Origin: Dehalococcoidia bacterium
GTDB taxonomy: Bacteria > Chloroflexota > Dehalococcoidia > SM23-28-2 > HRBIN24
Length of the DNA: 35,787 bases
NCBI GenBank assembly: GCA_025062275.1
Contig: JANXAP010000019.1
Location: forward strand, 1 to 35,787
Direction of reading: 5' to 3'
Shown here: one piece after another, positions 30,135 to 35,787 of the stretch
Numbering within the stretch: the stretch's first letter is position 1
How the letters are laid out: the number at the start of each line of letters is the position of its first letter
The notes under the pieces: model-generated
The model's database searches: none
Told to the model about the DNA's origin: nothing
Seen by the model: only the letters and a program-made list of their open reading frames with translations
Made by a program: the position numbers and the translations under genes

Positions 30135-31319
30135 TCAGGCGTCCAGCAGGGCAGCGATTCCGGGCAGCTCCCGCCCCTCGAGGAATTCCAGGGTGGCACC
30201 GCCGCCGGTGGAGACGTGGGTGAAGCGGTCGGCCAGGCCCAGAGATTCCACGACGGCCGCCGTCTCGCCGCCACCGACGATGGTAACGGCATCCCGCAGG
30301 CCGGCTATGATGCCCGCCAGCCGCCTCGAGCCACGAGCGAAGGGCTCCAGCTCCATGATGCCCATAGGCCCGTTCCAGACCACCGTGCGGCAGTCCTCCA
30401 GGGCGCGCGCGAACACGTCCAGGGTCGTGTCGCCGATGTCGACGATGTGCCAGCCCTCAGGGACCTCCTTCACCGACACGCGACGGGTCTGGGCATCGGC
30501 CGCCACCCGCTCGGCGACAGTCACGTCGCTGGGCAGGAGCAGGCGCACGCCCCGCTCCCGCGCCTCGTCCATGATTCGCCGGGCCTCGTCGAGATAGTCG
30601 TCCTCCACCAGGGAAGCGCCCACCGGGAACCCCTCAGCCTTGAGGAAGGTATTGGCCATGCCGCCCCCCAGCAGCAGACGGTCTGCCCGCCGCAGAAGGT
30701 TGTGCAGCACCCCTATTTTGGTGCTGATCTTCGCCCCACCGATGACGGCGGCGTAGGGCCGCTCCGGCTCCAGCGCCCTCGAAAGGTGGGCTATCTCCCG
30801 CTCCATCAGCAGACCCGCCACCGCCGGCACATAGGCGGCCACACCGGCGGTGGAGGCATGGGCTCGGTGAGCGGCAGCGAAGGCGTCATTGACGTAGACG
30901 TCGGCCAGGCGTGCGAGGGCGCGGGCGTATTCGGGGTCGTTCTTCTCCTCCTCGGGATGAAAGCGGACGTTCTCCAGCAGCAGGACGTCGCCCTCGCCCA
31001 GGGAGGCGACCAGTTCCTCCACCTCCCGCCCCACGCAACAGGGTGCCAGGGGCACTGTCCTCCCCAGCAGCTCCGAGAGGCGTCGGGCTACTGGCGCGAG
31101 GCTAAGGCTCTCGTCGCGACCCTTGGGCCGTCCCAGGTGGGAGCAGAGGACGATGCGCGCCCTCTGCTCCTGCAGGTGACGGATGGTAGGGAGGGAGGCG
31201 CGGATGCGGGAATCGTCCAGCACGCGGTGGTCGGACTGGTCCAGGGGGACGTTGAAGTCCACCCTCACCAGCACCCGCTTACCGCGCACGTCTATATCGC
31301 GCACGCTCTTCTTCGCCAC
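30135..31319 (-). CDS. pgk: Phosphoglycerate kinase
   Basis: A 394-residue glycolytic kinase making ATP from 1,3-bisphosphoglycerate. Seen: KRVLVRVDFNVPLDQ, SDHRVLDDSRIRASLPTI, LCSHLGRPKGRDESLSLAPVA, LLENVRFHPEEEKNDPEYARALA, YVNDAFAAAHRAHASTAGVA, YAAVIGGAKISTKIGVL, LLLGGGMANTFL and, at the C-terminus, TIVGGGETAAVV and STGGGATLEFLEG. Length is normal. The GTG start (VAKKSVRDIDV) has GGCGGAGG 5 bases upstream. It begins 28 bases after the penicillin-acylase-like gene and leads the run dehydrogenase, apgM, tpiA. Confidence 0.98.
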   Translation of the reverse strand: MAKKSVRDIDVRGKRVLVRVDFNVPLDQSDHRVLDDSRIRASLPTIRHLQEQRARIVLCSHLGRPKGRDESLSLAPVARRLSELLGRTVPLAPCCVGREVEELVASLGEGDVLLLENVRFHPEEEKNDPEYARALARLADVYVNDAFAAAHRAHASTAGVAAYVPAVAGLLMEREIAHLSRALEPERPYAAVIGGAKISTKIGVLHNLLRRADRLLLGGGMANTFLKAEGFPVGASLVEDDYLDEARRIMDEARERGVRLLLPSDVTVAERVAADAQTRRVSVKEVPEGWHIVDIGDTTLDVFARALEDCRTVVWNGPMGIMELEPFARGSRRLAGIIAGLRDAVTIVGGGETAAVVESLGLADRFTHVSTGGGATLEFLEGRELPGIAALLDA

Positions 31320-31347
31320 TTTCGCCTCCGCCAGGGGGTGTAAAGGG

Positions 31348-33717
31348 TCACGGGGTGAGGTGCAGGCGAGACTCTACGTGCTTCTCCACCTGCTCCCGGT
31401 CCCAGGGCATGGGATGATATTCGCCCTGGAGCCAGAGCTGGAGCTGGTCCGTGTAGTGGCGACTGGCGGGGTTGCCCGACTGACCTCCGGGGATGACCCC
31501 GAGGCTGCGGTTGAAGTCGGCCAGGTCGACGATCATGCGCCAGGAGGCAGCGAAGCTGACCACCTCGTAGCCATCGTAGGGCAGATACGCGGCCTGGGCC
31601 ACGGTATTGGCATCACCGCCCACCGGGTAGGGGCCGCGGTTGAAGATGGGCGCCAGCGCCCGCACCTGCCCCAGGGGGTGCCGCAGCACGAGGCGGTGGA
31701 GCCGGCCCCATTGCCAGCGGGTCATGTCGTCGCCCAGGCGACGGCGCAGATCGCGCACGGCGTCCACCAGCGCCTGTTCGGCCACTTCCCGCCAGGTGCG
31801 GCCGGGGAACCAGTCGGGCCGCTCCTGCATCTTGCGCAGCAGCCAGGAAGCGGAGTCGATGAAGAAGTGGCCGGCGTCGCGTAGGGGGTGCACCGGCCGA
31901 CCCAGGAGGAAATCGGCCATGGCGCCCACCTTTTCCTCCAGCGCCCTCTTCACCAGGTGGACGAAGAAGGCCTGCACGATGGCGGCAGCGATGCTCTCCG
32001 GATGCAGGGAGCCGTCCCAGGCCCCCACGAAGGTCTGGGCCCGGCGTGCCCAGGGGTCTCGCGGCTCGAGGGACAGGATGAGCTTTGCCAGCTCCTGCCC
32101 CGGCAGCGACTGCAGGTCGGTCTGGAGGGCACGAAAGTCCTCGCTGGACAGGGCCTGTCGCGACGTAAGCACCTGGACGATGCGCTCGATGCGGGGGCTG
32201 TCCACATACTCGGCGCTGAGAAAGTGGGGGTAGTCGTCGTCCACCACCTTGTTGTTGGCTGTGGCCAGCCAGTGGGAGGGAGGGTTGAAGCTGTGGGGCA
32301 ACTCCTCGAAAGGCAGGTAGCCCTCCCATTCGTACTCGCCCGTCCAGCCCGGTGCCGGCGCCAGCCCCAGCCCCTTTCTGCGCACGGGCACCAGTCCGGC
32401 CATCTGGTAACCGATGTTGCCGTCTACGTCGGCGTATACAAAATTGAGGACGCTGGAGACCCATCCTCTCAGGGCTGACCGGAACCCCTCCCAGTCCTCG
32501 GCCTGCATCAGCGCCAGGAGGCCCCCGGCGAAGTCCCTCTCCTCCAGACAGACGCTGCGCAGCGCCAGCGGCCTGTCCACCCCGGGCAGGCAGGGGCTGA
32601 TGATGGGGCCATGACGGGTGACGAGCACCTCCTCCACCACCGGCTCTTCGCGCCCCCGCACCCGTATCTCCTCCCTCACCACCTCCCCCTGCTCCCAGCG
32701 CCCCTGGAACTGATAACGGGACGGGTCCGAAGGATCCAACCGCTCGATATACAGGTCGTCCTGGTCCACCATGGCCGCCGTCACGCCCCAGGCGATGCGC
32801 TGGTTGTGACCGATGATGATGGCTGGCAGCCCGGGAAGGCAGACCCCTGCCGCGCGCAGTCCCGGGGCCTCGAGATGCGCTTCGTACCATATGCAGGGAA
32901 TGCTCAGGGGCAGGTGGGGGTCGTTGGCCAGCAGTGGCTTCCCCGTCACCGACTTGCTGCCATCCACCACCCAGTTGTTGCTGAGGCCGCCGCCCACCAC
33001 TGCCAGCGCCAGCTCGCGGAACTCCCGACGTAGATCCGGGCCAGGGGAGCGGGAGGGTGACCCAGGGGGCAGCACCAGTGGCTTGCCCAGGGGGTACTGG
33101 GGCTCCAGTTCGGCCAACGTTTCGGGACCGAAGCGCTCCAGCAGCCAGGCCCTGAGCACCTCTCGGTCCCAGTTGCCGGACAGCGTCCAGGCTATGAAGC
33201 GCCCGATGGCGGTGGAGTCGGCGACCTGCCATGGCTGGGGGCGGTATCGCAGCACCAGGCACTCCACCGGAAGGGTGCCCGAGGCGAGCCAGGCGTTGAC
33301 GCCGGCGGCGAAGGCCTCCAGTGCCTCCCTCACCTGGGGCTGCAGTCGGTCCACGTCACGGCGGGCGACGCGGCCGATGCCCACCCGCCGCATCAGGCGG
33401 TCGTATTCCAGGGCCGCCTCGCCCATCACCTCGGCCAGGGTGCCGGTGGCGAGCCGACGGTAGAAGTCCAGTTGCCAGAGCCTGTCCCGGGCCTGCAGGT
33501 AGCCCAGGACGAAGAAGAGGTCCCAGAGGTTCCTGGCGTAGATGTGGGGCACTCCCCAGCGGTCGCGCAGCACCTCCACTGGCTCCCGCAGGCCCACCAG
33601 CCTGAGCTGTCGACGGCCTGCGGGCTGGCGCCCGCTCAGCAGGCGGTAGGCCAGGGCTGCCGCCCCTACGCCCACGGCGGCTAGCAGGGCGGCTCCCCTC
33701 AACCTACGCAACGCCAT
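31348..33717 (-). CDS. Penicillin acylase family N-terminal nucleophile hydrolase
   Basis: A 789-residue Ntn hydrolase precursor, with a hydrophobic segment at about residues 8-27 that would export or anchor it. An alpha-chain region with EVLRDRWGVPHIYARNLWDLFFVLGYLQARDRLWQLDFYRR is typical. The expected self-cleavage site and new N-terminal Ser of the beta chain is Ser246 in GGGLSNNWVVDGSKSVTGKPLLANDPHL. Later NYVGWGVT-like IGHNQRIAWGVTAAMVDQDDLY and HSFNPPSHWLATANNKVV follow. It hydrolyses amide bonds; physiological substrates of the family include acyl-homoserine lactones, but none is shown here. The ATG at 33717 is preceded by AGGTG; a GTG at 33726 is also possible. It is divergent from guaA and first in the pgk run. 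Confidence 0.9.
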   Translation of the reverse strand: MALRRLRGAALLAAVGVGAAALAYRLLSGRQPAGRRQLRLVGLREPVEVLRDRWGVPHIYARNLWDLFFVLGYLQARDRLWQLDFYRRLATGTLAEVMGEAALEYDRLMRRVGIGRVARRDVDRLQPQVREALEAFAAGVNAWLASGTLPVECLVLRYRPQPWQVADSTAIGRFIAWTLSGNWDREVLRAWLLERFGPETLAELEPQYPLGKPLVLPPGSPSRSPGPDLRREFRELALAVVGGGLSNNWVVDGSKSVTGKPLLANDPHLPLSIPCIWYEAHLEAPGLRAAGVCLPGLPAIIIGHNQRIAWGVTAAMVDQDDLYIERLDPSDPSRYQFQGRWEQGEVVREEIRVRGREEPVVEEVLVTRHGPIISPCLPGVDRPLALRSVCLEERDFAGGLLALMQAEDWEGFRSALRGWVSSVLNFVYADVDGNIGYQMAGLVPVRRKGLGLAPAPGWTGEYEWEGYLPFEELPHSFNPPSHWLATANNKVVDDDYPHFLSAEYVDSPRIERIVQVLTSRQALSSEDFRALQTDLQSLPGQELAKLILSLEPRDPWARRAQTFVGAWDGSLHPESIAAAIVQAFFVHLVKRALEEKVGAMADFLLGRPVHPLRDAGHFFIDSASWLLRKMQERPDWFPGRTWREVAEQALVDAVRDLRRRLGDDMTRWQWGRLHRLVLRHPLGQVRALAPIFNRGPYPVGGDANTVAQAAYLPYDGYEVVSFAASWRMIVDLADFNRSLGVIPGGQSGNPASRHYTDQLQLWLQGEYHPMPWDREQVEKHVESRLHLTP

Positions 33718-33764
33718 GACGGGCACCTGCAGGAGCGAGCATTACTGCTAACCAGTTTTGCTGA

Positions 33765-33793
33765 TTGACAGGTTGCGCCGACGCCGCTAGCAT
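33765..33793 (+). promoter_or_regulatory. Promoter of guaA
   Basis: A perfect TTGACA (33765-33770), a 17-base spacer and TAGCAT (33788-33793) make a strong sigma70-type promoter. Transcription would start near 33800, so in-frame codons before that, such as TTG 33765 or ATG 33792, cannot be the start of guaA. Confidence 0.7.
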
Positions 33794-33812
33794 GAGAGTC
33801 AAACGAGCCGTT

Positions 33813-35480
33813 ATGACCCGGCCGGTCCCGCCCCCCAGCCACCGCCTGTCCGCCTCCGACGACGTGGAGGTCTCTACCTATCTGGAGATCGCCCGCGAGC
33901 GGGAGGGCCACGCTCCGGCTCCCGGGCCGTCGGAGCGGCGTCGGCAGCCCGAGACGGTAGTCGTCCTGGACTTCGGCTCCCAGTATAGCATGCTCATCGC
34001 CCGCAGGGTGCGAGAATGCAACGTCTACTGCGAGCTGGTGCCGCCCGACACCCCCTGGGACGAGATAGCGCGCCTCTCGCCGCGGGGCTTCATCCTCTCG
34101 GGTGGCCCTGCATCGGTATACGATGAAGGTGCCCCCCTGGCGCCCCACTACGTCTTCGGGTCGGGCCTGCCGGTGCTGGGCATCTGTTACGGCATGCAAT
34201 TGCTGGCCCACCAGCTCGGGGGCCGCGTAGCCCCCTCTCAACGACGCGAATACGGCCTGTCGCTGTTGCAGGTGGACGATCCCTCCTCCCCCCTCTTCGC
34301 GGGGCTGCCCACATCCTTCCCCGTCTGGATGTCCCACGGCGACCAGGTGACGGAGCTGCCGCCGGGATTCCGTGCTCTGGCCCATTCGGACAACTCCCCC
34401 GTGGCGGTCATGGCCGATGACTCGCGTATGTTCGGCCTCCAGTTCCATCCCGAGGTGGTGCACACGCCTCTGGGCAAGGAGATCATCCGCAACTTCCTCT
34501 ACCGTGTCTGCGGCTGTCGTGGCGACTGGACACCGGGCAACTTCATCGCCGAGGCGGTGGAGCGCGTACGGGAGACGGTGGGCGGCAGCCGCGTCCTCTG
34601 CGCCCTTTCGGGCGGGGTGGACTCGGCGGTGACGGCTGCCCTGGTGCACCGGGCCGTGGGCGACCAGCTCACCTGCATCTTCGTCAACAATGGCCTCCTG
34701 CGGCGAGAGGAGCCGGAGCGGGTTCAGGACACCTTCCGCCGCCACCTCGGCATTCCGCTGGTCTACGTGGACGCTACCCGCACTTTCTTGGAGCGGCTGC
34801 GGGGAGTGACGGACCCGGAGGAGAAGCGAAAAGTCATCGGCGAGACCTTTATCCGCGTGTTCGAGGCCGAGGCTGGCAAGCTGGGCGAATTCGAGTTCAT
34901 TGCCCAGGGCACCACCTACCCCGACGTTATCGAGAGCGCTGCCGGCTCCGGCGCCGCCGCCAAGATCAAGACCCACCACAACGTGGGCGGCCTGCCCAAG
35001 GAGATGAGCTTCCGCCTGCTGGAGCCCCTGCGCTACCTGTTCAAGGACGAGGTGCGGCGGGTGGGGCTGGAGCTGGGCCTGCCCGAGGAGATGGTCTACC
35101 GCCAGCCCTTCCCCGGCCCGGGGCTGGCCATCCGCGTCATCGGCGAGGTGACGGAGGAGAAGCTGGAGCTGCTGCGGGCCTGCGACTGGATCGTGATGGA
35201 CGAGATCAAGCGGGCGGGCCTCTACCGGCAGCTCTGGCAGTCCTTCGCCGTGCTGACCGACACGCGCTCGGTGGGGGTCATGGGCGACTACCGCACCTAC
35301 GGCTACGTGGTGGCGGTGCGGGCGGTGACGGCCGAGGACGCCATGACGGCCGACTGGGCGCGCCTGCCCTACGACGTGCTGGCGCGCATCTCTTCGCGCA
35401 TTGTCAACGAGGTGCCGGGCGTGAACCGCGTCGTCTACGACATCACCTCCAAGCCCCCCGGCACCATCGAGTGGGAGTGA
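33813..35480 (+). CDS. guaA: GMP synthase (glutamine-hydrolysing) GuaA, with N-terminal extension
   Basis: A 555-residue enzyme that aminates XMP to GMP using glutamine and ATP. The class I GATase domain has [20 protein letters not shown] (about 50-69), nucleophile Cys125 ([16 protein letters not shown]) and His212/Glu214 (QFHPEVVHT). The ATP-pyrophosphatase domain has the P-loop LSGGVDSAV (265-273). The C-terminal dimerisation part has [16 protein letters not shown] and ends in KPPGTIEWE. About 47 residues precede the normal family start (ETVVVLDFG). The ATG at 33813 is the first start after the predicted transcription start, with almost no leader and no ribosome binding site; GTG at 33864 is another option and would shorten the extension to about 30 residues. 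Confidence 0.96.
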   Translation: MTRPVPPPSHRLSASDDVEVSTYLEIAREREGHAPAPGPSERRRQPETVVVLDFGSQYSMLIARRVRECNVYCELVPPDTPWDEIARLSPRGFILSGGPASVYDEGAPLAPHYVFGSGLPVLGICYGMQLLAHQLGGRVAPSQRREYGLSLLQVDDPSSPLFAGLPTSFPVWMSHGDQVTELPPGFRALAHSDNSPVAVMADDSRMFGLQFHPEVVHTPLGKEIIRNFLYRVCGCRGDWTPGNFIAEAVERVRETVGGSRVLCALSGGVDSAVTAALVHRAVGDQLTCIFVNNGLLRREEPERVQDTFRRHLGIPLVYVDATRTFLERLRGVTDPEEKRKVIGETFIRVFEAEAGKLGEFEFIAQGTTYPDVIESAAGSGAAAKIKTHHNVGGLPKEMSFRLLEPLRYLFKDEVRRVGLELGLPEEMVYRQPFPGPGLAIRVIGEVTEEKLELLRACDWIVMDEIKRAGLYRQLWQSFAVLTDTRSVGVMGDYRTYGYVVAVRAVTAEDAMTADWARLPYDVLARISSRIVNEVPGVNRVVYDITSKPPGTIEWE

Positions 35481-35569
35481 CCGGCTCGCGCCGCGGCCTG
35501 GCGGGGCCTGAGGCTGTGTTGCGGGGGCTGGCCAGGCCGGTGGCTCGCCTTGCGGCCGTGGGGTGACCG

Positions 35570-35787
35570 ATGGCAGACCCCCTCTCGCCCGCTTCCCTCC
35601 CCGGCGTGGTGGTGCGGCCCATGTTCGGGGCCAGGTGCTTCCTGGCGCCCAACGGCCGCATGTTCGCCTTCGTCGATGACGACCGCCTCTTCCTGCGGCT
35701 GAGCGGGCCCGAGTACGAGCGCCTGCTGGCCGCGGGCGGCGAGCCTTTTATGCTCCGGCCGGGCGTGCCCTTCGGGCGGTGGGCCTC
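35570..35787 (+). CDS. TfoX N-terminal domain protein (3'-truncated by window edge)
   Basis: 72 codons lie inside the window. The stretch VVRPMFGARCFLAPNGRMFAFVDDDRLFLRLSGPEYERLLAAGGEPFML follows the TfoX_N pattern (KMFGGxGxxxxGxxFAxxxxDxLYLK, then FxAAGxxPF). TfoX/Sxy proteins regulate competence in some gammaproteobacteria; stand-alone TfoX_N proteins in other phyla have unknown roles. The ATG at 35570 lies 90 bases after guaA; the gap has no clear promoter or terminator and the ribosome binding site is weak. Confidence 0.72.
   Translation, partial: MADPLSPASLPGVVVRPMFGARCFLAPNGRMFAFVDDDRLFLRLSGPEYERLLAAGGEPFMLRPGVPFGRWA

Noticed and set aside
33718-33764. A promoter for the penicillin-acylase-like gene in the divergent gap with guaA
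   Set aside because: No pair of -35 and -10 hexamers with acceptable spacing was found on the minus strand.
1-35787. A defence system, prophage, insertion sequence or CRISPR array
   Set aside because: No integrase, transposase, phage, toxin-antitoxin, Cas or restriction genes and no spaced repeats were seen; the region is metabolic throughout.

Overview
The window is a GC-rich, densely coded bacterial chromosome segment with many GTG and TTG starts and 4-base start/stop overlaps. Protein types (CbtA/CbtB cobalt transporter, CobN with a fused ChlI-ChlD partner, LL-diaminopimelate aminotransferase, archaeal-type ApgM phosphoglycerate mutase, HflX) and the tmRNA tag GERELALAA point to a member of the Chloroflexota. 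This taxonomic call is inference from gene content. I see no phage, insertion sequence, CRISPR array, tRNA or rRNA gene.

Left third (1-13570, minus strand): a cobalamin (B12) operon of 13 genes read right to left. A sigma70-like promoter at about 13540-13568 precedes a class I cobalamin riboswitch (13355-13514) and a 91-base leader of three hairpins. The last hairpin folds the apparent ribosome binding site of the first gene. The genes follow with 3-base gaps or short overlaps: cobN, a ChlI-ChlD fused chelatase subunit, cbiC, cbtB, cbtA, cbiX, cbiD, cbiT, cbiL, cbiF, cbiG, cobJ and a cbiE cut by the window edge. They cover cobalt uptake, cobalt insertion and most ring methylation and contraction steps to the corrin. 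CbiX, CbiD and CbiG mark the early-cobalt (anaerobic) route, while CobN with its ATPase partner is typical of the late-cobalt route, so the operon carries two kinds of chelatase. Its CbiC has lost several family-conserved active-site residues.

Divergent from this (13598-16389, plus strand): cobQ, not preceded by the riboswitch, followed through a GTGA overlap by an MFS transporter of unknown substrate.

Middle (16399-23294): ssrA (tmRNA) beside smpB, so both parts of trans-translation are adjacent; then ctpA. On the plus strand are a PTPS-family enzyme with an ExxHGH motif suggesting the folate-type PTPS-III reaction, an amidase, a cysteine-rich unknown protein behind a near-consensus promoter with a 14-base palindrome at its start site, and a flavodoxin-like protein. 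On the minus strand are a DUF1328 membrane peptide and hflX, which seems to start at a non-canonical codon.

Right third (23360-33717, minus strand): a penicillin-acylase-family protein, pgk, a beta-hydroxyacid dehydrogenase, apgM, tpiA, a small flavin-type oxidoreductase, miaA, dapF, an EthD-like protein and dapL. This links lower glycolysis, tRNA modification and diaminopimelate (lysine/cell wall) synthesis. Divergent from it on the plus strand are guaA, with a consensus promoter and an N-terminal extension, and the start of a TfoX-N domain gene cut by the window edge.
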